Origin: Umezawaea endophytica
GTDB taxonomy: Bacteria > Actinomycetota > Actinomycetes > Mycobacteriales > Pseudonocardiaceae
DNA: 64,000 bases
Direction of reading: 5' to 3'
NCBI RefSeq assembly: GCF_025061645.1
Contig: NZ_JANYMP010000005.1
Span: forward strand, 4,539 to 68,538
Shown: positions 44,553-52,981 of the stretch, one piece after another
Layout: each line of letters opens with the position of its first letter
How positions within the stretch are numbered: the stretch's first letter is position 1
Made by a program: the position numbers and the translations under genes
The notes under the pieces: model-generated
The model's database searches: none
Told to the model about the DNA's origin: nothing
What the model saw: only the letters and a program-made list of their open reading frames with translations

Positions 44553-45804
44553 TATGCGGTAGAGTGTCGACGCGGTGCAGCACCGCGCCCGTCGCGACGT
44601 CGAGCACCTCGACCAGGTGCGCCGAGCGCTGCACCGCGATCCACGGAAGTTCGTGGTGGATCAGCACCGGCCCGTCGAACTCGACGACCGTGCGCCCGCC
44701 CTCCGCGGTCCGCGCTCGGACGGTGTCGCCCTCGCGGGTCAGCAGCGCGTGCCCGTCGCCGATCTCCGTCAGGCTCAGCACGGTCTCGCCCGGCGGGACG
44801 GGGATGACCTCGTCGGCCCCGCCGGGCCCCCAGACCCTCCACGTGGATCCCTGCGGTGCGGCGTGCCAGAAGCGCGGCCCGAACAGCACCTTCCCCGCGC
44901 CGTCGATCGTGGTGTGGCCGGGCGACCTGCCGGGTTCGTGCACGACCGCGGTCGACCGGCGGAGCGAGACCTCGACGCCGTGGCAGCGCAGGTTCCACCA
45001 CTCCCCCGCGCGGCGGAAGTAGACGCCGAACTTCCAGAACTCGTCCATGTCGAGGTACAGCGGCGACAGGTCGTGCTCGGCCTCGTCGGCGACGCTGAAG
45101 TCGATCGGCACGCGCAGCTTCCGGAGGAAGGTGACCTGGTGGCCCTCGACGTGCACCAGCAGTTCGCCGTCGACCTCGATCAACGAGATCAACTGCTCGG
45201 TGGTCGAACCGGACACGTAGATCGCGGCCAGTACGGGGCCCGGCAGGCGGAACCTGGCCGTCGGCGTGCCGCACCGCCACAGCACCAGTTCGTCCGGCCC
45301 GTCACCGCGAGCGACCAACGACGGACCCGAACTGGGGAAGACCGGGAACCGCAGCGCCGTGCCCCGCGCCCCGGATCCCAGCAACCGCAGGCACTCCTGC
45401 TCCGACGGCACCGTGACGTCGACCCACACGTCCCCCACCGCCACCCTCACGGACCCGTCGCCGTTGTCGGACAACACGACCGTGCGCTCGCGCGGCTGCT
45501 CCGCCCCGTCGGCGAAGGTGAACCCCTGAGCAGGCGCGACCCGTGAGACCAGCCACTCCGTGCCGATCCGGTTCCAGTGGCAGGCGGTCACCGGCAGGAC
45601 CCGGAGGCTCTCGGCCCGCCGCTCCAGCGCCACGAGCACCGCCAACCGCACCAGGTCCAGGCGGAGGGAGAAGTCCGGCCGGTCGTCCAGCAGCGCTTGG
45701 ACCCACCGACCTTCGGGCGACACCAGTTCGGCGATGGCGTCCACCACCGCGCGGAACTCCGGCCCCTGATCGACACCGACGAGCACGGGCACGGTCGTTC
45801 TCAT
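44545..45804 (-). CDS. Hypothetical 419-aa protein
   Basis: I do not recognise this protein. It reads through at strong GC3 bias, so it is real. The N-terminal 80 residues (VGVDQGPEFRAVVDAIAELVSPEGRWVQALLDDRPDFSLRLDLVRLAVLVALERR) are helical; the rest is beta-rich, with repeated hydrophobic strands and Trp-rich segments (DEFWKFGVYFRRAGEWWNLRC, FWHAAPQGSTWRVWGPGG), possibly a propeller or sandwich. No signal peptide or cofactor motif is visible. ATG 45804 follows GGGG. It is divergent from the MFS transporter and upstream of the AtuA operon; a role with either is only a guess. Confidence 0.65.
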   Translation of the reverse strand: MRTTVPVLVGVDQGPEFRAVVDAIAELVSPEGRWVQALLDDRPDFSLRLDLVRLAVLVALERRAESLRVLPVTACHWNRIGTEWLVSRVAPAQGFTFADGAEQPRERTVVLSDNGDGSVRVAVGDVWVDVTVPSEQECLRLLGSGARGTALRFPVFPSSGPSLVARGDGPDELVLWRCGTPTARFRLPGPVLAAIYVSGSTTEQLISLIEVDGELLVHVEGHQVTFLRKLRVPIDFSVADEAEHDLSPLYLDMDEFWKFGVYFRRAGEWWNLRCHGVEVSLRRSTAVVHEPGRSPGHTTIDGAGKVLFGPRFWHAAPQGSTWRVWGPGGADEVIPVPPGETVLSLTEIGDGHALLTREGDTVRARTAEGGRTVVEFDGPVLIHHELPWIAVQRSAHLVEVLDVATGAVLHRVDTLPHML

Positions 45805-45953
45805 GGTCAACCCCCTGTCCAGCGATCGTCCCCTGTGCAGGGTCTCATCGTCTCTGACATGGTGAGGTTCGCCGACCTGCCTCAAGTGCGCAGCGGCTGC
45901 GAGCAAAACACCACGGCGTAGCTGGACGGGGCCTGACCGGAGGAATTCCCGAA

Positions 45954-47210
45954 GTGCCGACGAAGGAATCCGACGACGTCAAGGTGAGGCTGGGAGGTCG
46001 GTTCTACAGGCTCTTCGGTGCCACGCTGGTGTCGGCCGTCGGTACCGGTATGCACGCCGCCGCGTTGCCCCTGCTGGCCTTGCAGAGCACCAGCAGTCCG
46101 ATGGCGTTGAGCTTCGTCGTCATGGCCGCCGAGATTCCCTGGGTGCTGCTGTCGCTGCACGCCGGTGTCGTGGTGGACCGGCTGGATCGCCGACGGGTGA
46201 TGGTGTGGGCGGACCTGGGGCGGTTCGGCGTCCTGGTCGTTCTCGCGTCGCTGATCGTGACCGCTCGGGTGAACCTGGTATGGCTGGTGCTGGCGGCGTT
46301 CCTGTTGGGGGTCGGCCAGGTCTTCTTCGACCTCGCCGCCCAGTCGGCCATTCCCGACTTCGTGTCGCGGGATCCGCGGACCCTGGCGACGGCGAACGGG
46401 CGGATCGTCGCGGCGGAGAGCAACGGTGAGGACTTCGTGGGGCCTCCGGTCGGCTCCGCGCTGTTCGGCGTGTGGAACGTCCTGCCGTTCGCGGGCAACG
46501 CTCTCTCGTTCGTCGCCAGCGGTCTGTTGATCCTCTCGATCCGGACGGACGCCAAGCCGGAGGAGAAGTCCGAGGCTCCGCGCCAGAGCGTGCGGAGCGA
46601 CATCGCCGAGGGCGTTCGGTGGTTGTTCCGAAACCGCACCCTACGGGCCCTGGCCACGGTTTCCTGTCTCGGCAACGTCGCCGTCACCGCCCAGTTCGCG
46701 ATGCTCGCGCTGCTGGCCAAGGAAGTTCTCGGACTTCCGGACTTCGGCTTCGGCCTGTTGTTGACGGCCACCGCGGTCGGCGCGACGTTCGGAGGGCTGG
46801 CCGCCGCGGCGGCCAGCAAGCGATTCGGTCCCGGCACGGTGATGCTCGCGGGCAAAGCAGGCGTGGGAGCGGCCATCCTGGTTCTGGGACTCGTCGCCAA
46901 TTCGTGGGTCGCGGCCGCGATGATGATGGCGACCGGTGCGTTGATGACGGCGGAGAAGGTCGTCGTGAGTACCTTGCGCCAGCAGATCGTGCCCGGTGAA
47001 CTCCTGGGGAGGGTGCTCTCGTCGAGCAGACTGGTGGTGATGATCGGCGGGCCGATCGGTGCGGCGCTGGGCGGTGTTCTCGCCAGTGTGTTCGCCGTTC
47101 AGGTCTCGTACGTCGCCGCCGGCGCTTTCCTCCTCGTGGTGGCGCTGGCCTTCTATCCCGTGCTGAACAACCGAGCCCTGGCACGCGCTGCTGATGGAGC
47201 AGCCGGGTAA
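45954..47210 (+). CDS. MFS transporter
   Basis: A 418-aa membrane protein with about 12 helices, no signal peptide, and MFS character: the loop between helices 2 and 3 has VVVDRLDRRRVMVWADL (motif A-like D-R-x-x-R-R). It resembles drug or macrolide exporters of the enterobactin-exporter/EntS type. GTG 45954 has GGAGGAA 8 bp upstream. It converges on the hydrazine-type operon with a 18-bp gap, and could export the product; that is inference. Confidence 0.9.
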   Translation: MPTKESDDVKVRLGGRFYRLFGATLVSAVGTGMHAAALPLLALQSTSSPMALSFVVMAAEIPWVLLSLHAGVVVDRLDRRRVMVWADLGRFGVLVVLASLIVTARVNLVWLVLAAFLLGVGQVFFDLAAQSAIPDFVSRDPRTLATANGRIVAAESNGEDFVGPPVGSALFGVWNVLPFAGNALSFVASGLLILSIRTDAKPEEKSEAPRQSVRSDIAEGVRWLFRNRTLRALATVSCLGNVAVTAQFAMLALLAKEVLGLPDFGFGLLLTATAVGATFGGLAAAAASKRFGPGTVMLAGKAGVGAAILVLGLVANSWVAAAMMMATGALMTAEKVVVSTLRQQIVPGELLGRVLSSSRLVVMIGGPIGAALGGVLASVFAVQVSYVAAGAFLLVVALAFYPVLNNRALARAADGAAG

Positions 47211-47228
47211 CCGGGAACCCGCCCGTGC

Positions 47229-48707
47229 CTAGAGATCAGCGAACTCGTCGAGCAGGGTGGCTGCCACTTGGACGTCGAGGGTGAGCTGGCGGTCGACCAT
47301 GGTCGGGCTCAGCACCGCTGCCGCCAGGTCGTAGGCGGTGCGGGCCGGGGAGCCGCCGGCGGGTGAGGTGTGCCGCAGCCTGAGGGTTCGGAGTGCGGCG
47401 ACCAGTTCGCAGGCGAGCAGCAGTCTGAAGGCGGTCAAGGACTTCAGTGCCGAGCGGGCGGACAGGTAGGCGAAGCTGGAGTGCTCCTCCATGCCGCGCG
47501 ACACGACGGCGTTGCCCAGGCTCGCGGGCTCGGCCAGGTGGCGGACCTCGGCCAGTGCGGAGTTCGCGCCGTATTCGAGGAGCATCACGCCTGAGCTGCC
47601 CGCGGCGCCGTCGGCCAGGAACGGGCGCAGGCCGGTGAACGCGGGTTCGACCAGTGTGGCCAGGCGGGCGGTGGACAGTTGGCCGGTGTGCAGCAGGGCG
47701 AGGCGGGTCCGGTCCAGCGCCTGGCCCAGGTACGCGCAGTGGAAGGCGCCGTGGTGGTAGGCCGCGTCGTCGTCCGGCCAGATGAGCGGGTTCTCGGCGG
47801 CCGCGTTGATCTCGATCGTCAGGACGCGGCCCAGGTCCTCGACCGCGTCCAGCGCGGGCCCGTGGATCTGGGGGAAGCAGCGGAAGCCGAACGGGTCCTG
47901 GAGCCGGGCGGCGGGAGTGGTCGGTGGCCCCAGGAGTCTGCGCAGCTCGGCCGCGACTCGGACCTGACCGGCGTGCGGTCGGGCCGCGTGGACGGTTTCG
48001 GCCAGCGCCTCGCGGGAGCCGTCGACGGCGAGGAACGACAACGCCGTCACGACGTGGGTCGCCCGCAGCAGTGTCCGGGCGGTGTGCCAGGCGAGCGCGG
48101 CGATGCCGATGGTCAACGCGTTGCTGCTCATCAAGGCCAGCGCGTCGCCCGAGTCGATGACGATCGGCTTGGGGTGCGGGGTCGGACCGAGCCAGGAGCG
48201 CTCCCCGATGAGGGCGAGGCCGGTTTCGGCCAGTGCGGTGAGGTCGCCGGTGCCTATCGAGCCGAACTCGTGCACGGCGGGGTAGGCGCCGGTGTTGAGG
48301 GCGTCGGCCAGGGCCTCGACGACCGCGACGCCCAGGCCCGCGCCGCCTGCCAGCAACTGGTTGAGGCGGATGACCATCATGGCGCGGACCAGGTCCTCGG
48401 GGAGCAGCTCGCCAAGGCCGCTCGCGTGGCTGCGCAGGAGCCGCAAGGCGTGGTCGGCGTGGTCGTCCTGGTGGACGGCCTCGGTGCGGTTGGCGCCGAC
48501 CCCGGTGGTGCGACCGTAGACCTCCTGGCGGAACACCAGGCTTCGCGCCGTGCGCCACGAGGCCTCGACGCGCGCGAGTCCGGCGTGGTGGAGCACCACG
48601 GGTGCGTGGAGTCGGGCGACTCGGACCACCTCGTCCGCGGACAGGGTCCGTCCGGTGAGGACGACGGGGTGGGAAACGGAGGTCGGGACTTCGACTTCGA
48701 GCGACAT
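47229..48707 (-). CDS. Aromatic amino acid lyase homologue lacking the MIO-forming triad
   Basis: A 492-aa protein of the HAL/PAL/TAL family. The usual G-S-V-G-Ala-Ser-Gly-D-L loop, whose Ala-Ser-Gly cyclises to the MIO cofactor, reads GSIGTGDL (residues 149-156) here: one residue shorter, without the serine. Other family features remain: active-site Y64 (EVYGRTTGVGANR), RLNQLLAGGAG, QDPFGFRCFPQIHG, NPLIWPDD and a late HSSFAY. So the fold is kept, but ammonia elimination by MIO is unlikely; a different lyase or mutase-like reaction, or a binding role, is possible. It is the last gene of the eight-gene operon. ATG 48707. Confidence 0.85.
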   Translation of the reverse strand: MSLEVEVPTSVSHPVVLTGRTLSADEVVRVARLHAPVVLHHAGLARVEASWRTARSLVFRQEVYGRTTGVGANRTEAVHQDDHADHALRLLRSHASGLGELLPEDLVRAMMVIRLNQLLAGGAGLGVAVVEALADALNTGAYPAVHEFGSIGTGDLTALAETGLALIGERSWLGPTPHPKPIVIDSGDALALMSSNALTIGIAALAWHTARTLLRATHVVTALSFLAVDGSREALAETVHAARPHAGQVRVAAELRRLLGPPTTPAARLQDPFGFRCFPQIHGPALDAVEDLGRVLTIEINAAAENPLIWPDDDAAYHHGAFHCAYLGQALDRTRLALLHTGQLSTARLATLVEPAFTGLRPFLADGAAGSSGVMLLEYGANSALAEVRHLAEPASLGNAVVSRGMEEHSSFAYLSARSALKSLTAFRLLLACELVAALRTLRLRHTSPAGGSPARTAYDLAAAVLSPTMVDRQLTLDVQVAATLLDEFADL

Positions 48708-48719
48708 GAGGTTCTTCGT

Positions 48720-49724
48720 TCAGCCTTGGGGAAGAGGTGGTCGGAGTGCGGAGGTGAGGCGTGCGCGGAGAGCGGGCCACTCGTCGGCGGTCATCGAGTA
48801 CACGACCATGTCGCGCAGGGAGCCGTCGCTCTGCCGCCGGTGGTGGTGGCGCAAGACTCCTTCGCGCGTCGCGCCGACGCGCTCCACCGCTCGGTGCGAG
48901 CGGGTGTTCTCGGTGTCGACGTGCCACTCCACCCGTTCGGCCGCGAGTTCGTCGAAGGCGCGGCTGAGCAGGAGGAGCTTGGCCTCGGTGTTGAGCCCGG
49001 TGCGCCACCACGGCCGCCCGATGATCGTGTGCCCGATGGCCACCGACGCGCGACCTTCGCTGATGTCGTAGTAGGACGTCGTGCCCGCGACCGCGCCGGA
49101 CCGCGCGTCGCGCTGCACCCAGGGCACCCTCGCGCCGGTCCGGTGGTCGCGCAGGGCGTCGGCGACGATGGCCGTCATCTCCGCCGCGTCGGCGGGTCGG
49201 CGCAGGTGCAGGTGCTGCCAGACCTCGTCGTGCGCGGTGGCGGCCAACAGGTCCGGAACGTGCGCCAGGTCCAGCGGCTCCAGGATCACGTGCTCGCCGC
49301 GCAGGGGTGTGGCCGTCGACCAGGGTGATCGTGCTGTTCGGGGATTTCCGACTCCCTCGAACGACACCTCGACGAGCGGCAGGGCGAGCACCTCGCCACC
49401 GGCGGAGCCCCCGTCGTCGGTCAGCGTGGCCAGCACCCGTGCGCGCTCGGCAGGATCGTCCACCAGCCTGGCCGTGCCGCGCACGATGACCGAGCGGTAG
49501 TCGGGACGAGACCCGTCGAGGTCGGTGACGGACACGCAGATCCGCAGGTCGTCGTGACGAGAGCCCGGCAGTGGCCTGCCCGCGGTGAACCCCCGCAGGT
49601 AGAGGGTGTCGGCCACGCGCGCGATCCGCGCGGGCGACACCTCCGCCTTCCCGTCCACGACGAAAGCCACGCTCGCCGCGGCCGACTCGTCCAGCAGGGC
49701 GCGCGCGCTGGAAACACTGTCCAC
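48720..49724 (-). CDS. PNPOx-like / GNAT acetyltransferase fusion
   Basis: A 334-aa two-domain protein. Residues 1-125 form a pyridoxamine-phosphate-oxidase-like FMN-binding split barrel (ASVAFVVDGKAEVSPARIARVADTLYLRGF, VTDLDGSRPDYRSVIVRGTARLVDD). Residues 150-320 form a RimJ/RimL-type GNAT acetyltransferase (VILEPLDLAHVPDLL, VAIGHTIIGRPWWRTGLNTEAKLLLLSRAFDELAAERVEWHVDTENTRSHRAVERVGATREGVLR). Such fusions exist in actinobacteria. In known hydrazine pathways an acetyltransferase caps the hydrazine, so that role is possible here (inference). GTG 49724 has AGGAG upstream. It is 27 bp after the preceding gene. Confidence 0.85.
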   Translation of the reverse strand: MDSVSSARALLDESAAASVAFVVDGKAEVSPARIARVADTLYLRGFTAGRPLPGSRHDDLRICVSVTDLDGSRPDYRSVIVRGTARLVDDPAERARVLATLTDDGGSAGGEVLALPLVEVSFEGVGNPRTARSPWSTATPLRGEHVILEPLDLAHVPDLLAATAHDEVWQHLHLRRPADAAEMTAIVADALRDHRTGARVPWVQRDARSGAVAGTTSYYDISEGRASVAIGHTIIGRPWWRTGLNTEAKLLLLSRAFDELAAERVEWHVDTENTRSHRAVERVGATREGVLRHHHRRQSDGSLRDMVVYSMTADEWPALRARLTSALRPPLPQG

Positions 49725-49751
49725 TCAGGACTCCTGTATCCGAGATGCCTG

Positions 49752-50258
49752 TCAGGGTTCGAAGATGTCGTCGGTCCACGCCCGCAACCGCGGTTCCAGC
49801 GGTCCCCCGCCGGTCAGCACGTGGCCGACGAACGCGCTCCGCTCGTGCGTCAGCACGGCGGCCTCCCAGACGCACGGCCCCAGCCCCGGAGGAGCCGGGC
49901 GCAACCGCCCCGGTTCCCCCGGTGGGCCCGCGAAGATCGTCAGGGACGTCATGTAGTCGGTGAGCCAGGACTGGATGATCACGTAGTCCCCGTCGGCGCC
50001 TGCGTGCACGACGACCACCGTGAGGCCGGTGGAGTCGCCTTCGCCGTCGTGCGGCCGGGCGGCGAGGTGGAGTGCGGCCTGCTCCTGACCGGCGTCGACG
50101 ACGCGGCCGGGTGCCTCGACGGCGTACACCTTGACCAGTTGCCCGTCCTGCTGCCGGGTGCCCAGGCTCCGCGTCCGGCGCTCGTGGTAGCCGTCGGCCA
50201 GTTCCCGCAGCAGCTCCGCCCTGGCCGGTCCCAGCGCGCTCGTCACGCCGTTCCGCAC
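49752..50258 (-). CDS. Hypothetical 168-aa protein of the hydrazine-type operon
   Basis: I do not recognise this protein. Alpha N-terminus (ARAELLRELADGYHERRTRSLGTRQQDGQLVKVYAVEAPGRVV) and a beta-rich remainder (STGLTVVVVHAGADGDYVIIQSWLTDYMTSLTIFAG, CVWEAAVLTHERSAFVGHVLTGG). No signal peptide, membrane segment or cofactor motif is visible. It follows the LLM gene by 4 bp, so it is translated with it, and may be an accessory or enzyme specific to this pathway. GTG 50258 has GGGGGTGACC upstream. Confidence 0.7.
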   Translation of the reverse strand: MRNGVTSALGPARAELLRELADGYHERRTRSLGTRQQDGQLVKVYAVEAPGRVVDAGQEQAALHLAARPHDGEGDSTGLTVVVVHAGADGDYVIIQSWLTDYMTSLTIFAGPPGEPGRLRPAPPGLGPCVWEAAVLTHERSAFVGHVLTGGGPLEPRLRAWTDDIFEP

Positions 50259-50262
50259 GCGG

Positions 50263-51114
50263 TCACCCCCGTGGTCCGCGCAGCACGCGTTCGGTCATCC
50301 GGTCGATCGGCCACGGTCCGGTGCCGCTCCACCCGTTCGACCACGGGTCGAGGGTCTCCATCCACCAGGTCGCGCCGGCCTCGGCGTAATCGTCCATCAC
50401 CGCGCCGGCCGAGCCGTGCGGCGTGACGCCCCAGTGGACCAGGTCGAAGGGCTCGTCGTTCTCCCGGTGACGGGCCACGAAAGCGGCCACCGCGCGGATC
50501 TCCGCCGGTTTCATCATCTCGGTGTAGAACAGCCCTTCGCCCATGGGGACCACGCCGTCCCAGCGCGCGGCGCGCCGGAACGGGCGCGGCCGGGGCCACA
50601 CCCCGCCGACCCACACGGGTATCCGCGGCGTCTGCACCGGGCGGGGCTGGAACGTGGTCGGACGAACCGAGTAGTGGGTGCCGAGGTGCTCGAACTCCAC
50701 GCCGGTCCACAGCCCGGTGACGATGCTCAGCGCCTCGTCGAGCTTGGCCGCCCGGACCGTGGCGCTGCCGTCCTCGCCGAACCGCTCGAAGTCCGCGTCC
50801 GGCGGGTAGCCGAGGCCGACGCCGAGGACCAGCCTGCCGCCGGACAGGACGTCCAGCGCGACGGTCTCCCGCGCCACCTTCCACGGTCGGCGCCGGGCGA
50901 GCGGGGTGACCATCGGACCGATGCGCAGCCGCTCGGTGCGGGCGGCGACCGCGGCGAGGGTGATCCACGCGTCCCCGATGGGCAGCACCATGCCGAAGTC
51001 GGTCAGCAGGTGGTCGGCGACGAAGAAGCCGTCCCACCCGGCCTGTTCGGCCGCCGCGGCCAGGACCGCGACGACGCGCGGGTCGGCGTAGCCGTCGAAG
51101 ATGGGCACGTTCAC
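50263..51114 (-). CDS. LLM-class flavin-dependent oxidoreductase
   Basis: A 283-aa luciferase-like (beta/alpha)8 flavoprotein. The N-terminus VAVLAAAAEQAGWDGFFVADHLL, ARTERLRIGPMVTPLARRRPWKVARETVALDVLSGGRLVLGVGLGYPPDADFERFGE, and TPRIPVWVGGVWPRP are family landmarks; it is shorter than the usual 300-350 aa. It uses FMN or F420, and these enzymes do hydroxylations, dehydrogenations or N-oxidations. GTG 51114 overlaps the MetRS-like stop (GTGA), so the two are coupled. Substrate is likely the N-N intermediate or product of the operon (inference). Confidence 0.85.
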   Translation of the reverse strand: MNVPIFDGYADPRVVAVLAAAAEQAGWDGFFVADHLLTDFGMVLPIGDAWITLAAVAARTERLRIGPMVTPLARRRPWKVARETVALDVLSGGRLVLGVGLGYPPDADFERFGEDGSATVRAAKLDEALSIVTGLWTGVEFEHLGTHYSVRPTTFQPRPVQTPRIPVWVGGVWPRPRPFRRAARWDGVVPMGEGLFYTEMMKPAEIRAVAAFVARHRENDEPFDLVHWGVTPHGSAGAVMDDYAEAGATWWMETLDPWSNGWSGTGPWPIDRMTERVLRGPRG

Positions 51115-52661
51115 GGCGTGGCGCACGATGGCTCCCAGGAGAAGGACGGGACGTCGGCGTCGAGCGCCGAGGCCGGATCGGTGAAGCGCGACAGCGACGG
51201 CTCGTCCGGGAGGCCGAGCGAGCGCCAGAGCCGTCCGGCGAAGTCGGGTGTCACGGGGGCGGCGAGGAACGCCAGCCCGCGCAGCCACCAGAGCGAGCCG
51301 TCGGCGGGCACGCCGTCGTCCACCCAGGCGTGCACGGCCGCCATGACCGCCTGGAGGTCCTGGTCAGCCGGGTCGAGTGCGCATTCCTGGTCGGACAGCA
51401 ATCGGTCCAGGCGATCCGCCAGGCGGGACGGCAGCGGCCCCTCGGACGCCCCACCGGTCGCCCGAGCGTGCTCGACGGCGGTGCGCCACCGTCGGCGGAA
51501 CACCTCGTCGTGATAGTCGGCAAAACCGGTGCGGGAGAAGTCCGTGGTGGACCGGTCGGGGCTGTTCTCCGCCAGGTACGCGCGGATCACGTCACCACCG
51601 GTCTCCTGGGCCAGGTCACCGGCCCAGATCACGTGGTCGCGGCTGGTGGAGAACTTGCTCCCGTCCAACGTCATGAAGTGGTTGAGCAGCATGTGGTCCG
51701 TCGGCCGCAGGCCGGGAAGTGCCGTGGCGAGGCCGATCCCGCCGAGCAGGAAGGGCAGCGCGTTGTCGTAGCCGAAGCTGGTGACGGTGCGCGGCGGGTG
51801 GTCCGGTCCGAGGCCGAGGTCCTCGGCGCCGATCCGGGCGGACAGGGTGAGGAACGCCAGTCCTCCCACCACGTAGGTGAACGCCACCTGGTGCACCGGG
51901 CTGCCCTCGACCGGTACCGGGACGCCCCACGTGCCGGGGTGGGTCAACCGGAGTTCCGGTCCCTGCGAACGCAGGTAGGTGCGCACGATCCGCTCGAACG
52001 GGCTCGGCACCCCCATGTCCGCCATGCGCCGGACGACCGCGTCGGGGTCGGGCAGCCGCGCGTACAGGCACGGGATCTCGCGCCACTCCGGCGCGCAGTC
52101 GTCGAAGCCGCACCGGACGTCGACGACCTGCTCGGGCCGGAAGTGCAGGCCGCACTGCTCGCAGAAGTAGCCCGCCACCGGCCCGGCGCAGTCCGGGCAC
52201 CGCCCGCGGACGAAACCTCCGGTGGCGAACGCGCCGACGCCCGTGCAGTACGGGAACCGCTCGCGCCGCACGGTCACCAGTCCCAGCGCCCTCAGGTCCC
52301 GCAGGATCGCTTCGCACGCCCGGTGGTTGCGGCCGCGCCACGGCGGGTCGAGGAAGTTCATGAACCGGTCGGGGACGATGCCGACGGCGTTGAGGTCGCG
52401 CTCGATGAGCGGGTGCCAGTGGTCGACCACCTCGGTGGGGGGCTGGCCCTTCTCCTGACCGCGCAGCAGGACGTAGGAGTCGTAGGGGTCGGTCGAGCCG
52501 ACCAGCGAGACCCGGCCGCCCATGCGCCTCAGGTGGCGCGCCAGCACGTCGAGTTTCAGCATCGGGCCACCGATGTGGCCGAGGTGCAGCCTGCCGTTGG
52601 CTGTGGGGGCGATCGGCAGGAGCACGTGCTCGCGCGGTACCTCGTGGGACCGCCGGATCAC
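51111..52661 (-). CDS. Methionyl-tRNA-synthetase-like enzyme (hydrazine-forming type)
   Basis: A 516-aa class I synthetase homologue. Class I motifs: HLGH (26-29, HIGH-like), zinc cysteines C155/C158/C167/C170 (CPDC, CEQC), WGVPVP (245-250) and KFSTS (336-340, KMSKS-like). It does not need to charge tRNA: in s56-p1 biosynthesis the MetRS-like half of Spb40 activates an amino acid that reacts with N6-hydroxylysine to form an N-N bond. ATG 52661 overlaps the cupin stop (ATGA). The housekeeping MetRS is usually a different gene; context strongly favours the biosynthetic role here. Confidence 0.9.
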   Translation of the reverse strand: MIRRSHEVPREHVLLPIAPTANGRLHLGHIGGPMLKLDVLARHLRRMGGRVSLVGSTDPYDSYVLLRGQEKGQPPTEVVDHWHPLIERDLNAVGIVPDRFMNFLDPPWRGRNHRACEAILRDLRALGLVTVRRERFPYCTGVGAFATGGFVRGRCPDCAGPVAGYFCEQCGLHFRPEQVVDVRCGFDDCAPEWREIPCLYARLPDPDAVVRRMADMGVPSPFERIVRTYLRSQGPELRLTHPGTWGVPVPVEGSPVHQVAFTYVVGGLAFLTLSARIGAEDLGLGPDHPPRTVTSFGYDNALPFLLGGIGLATALPGLRPTDHMLLNHFMTLDGSKFSTSRDHVIWAGDLAQETGGDVIRAYLAENSPDRSTTDFSRTGFADYHDEVFRRRWRTAVEHARATGGASEGPLPSRLADRLDRLLSDQECALDPADQDLQAVMAAVHAWVDDGVPADGSLWWLRGLAFLAAPVTPDFAGRLWRSLGLPDEPSLSRFTDPASALDADVPSFSWEPSCATP

Positions 52662-52981
52662 GCCTGCCCCTGCCAGTACACCGAGTGCACCACCATGGTT
52701 TCCGGTCCGTCGTTGACCAACTGGTGGGTGCGCGGCGGCTCGAACCGGACGGCGTCGCCCTCGCCGAGCCGGATGCCCTCGACGCCGTCGTAGCGCAACT
52801 CACCGCTGCCCCTGGCCACGACCCACACCTCGTGCACCGCGTGCGAGTCGATCGGGGTGGCGCACCCCGGCTCCACGGTCAGGCGGGCCACCGTGAAGGG
52901 CGCGCCCGTCACGTCGACCTCGTGCCAGCCGATGCCCTCCGGGGCCGCTGGGTCGCTCGTGGAAGACAACAGCGGGTTCAC
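52658..52981 (-). CDS. Cupin domain protein (N-N-bond-forming partner)
   Basis: A 107-aa single-domain cupin. VEPGCATPIDSHAVHEVWVVARGSGELRYDG is cupin motif 1 and DAVRFEPPRTHQLVNDG is motif 2; likely metal ligands are H47, H50 or E51, and H86. In Spb40 and pyrazofurin-pathway relatives a cupin domain is fused to a MetRS-like domain in one protein and does the N-N bond rearrangement. Here the cupin is a separate gene, coupled on both sides: GTG 52981 overlaps the hydroxylase stop (GTGA), and its stop overlaps the MetRS-like ATG. Confidence 0.85.
   Translation of the reverse strand: MNPLLSSTSDPAAPEGIGWHEVDVTGAPFTVARLTVEPGCATPIDSHAVHEVWVVARGSGELRYDGVEGIRLGEGDAVRFEPPRTHQLVNDGPETMVVHSVYWQGQA

Noticed and set aside
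51111-52661. Housekeeping methionyl-tRNA synthetase
   Set aside because: Although HIGH-, zinc- and KMSKS-like motifs are present, the gene is locked in an operon with a cupin and an N-hydroxylase, which fits the biosynthetic paralogue.
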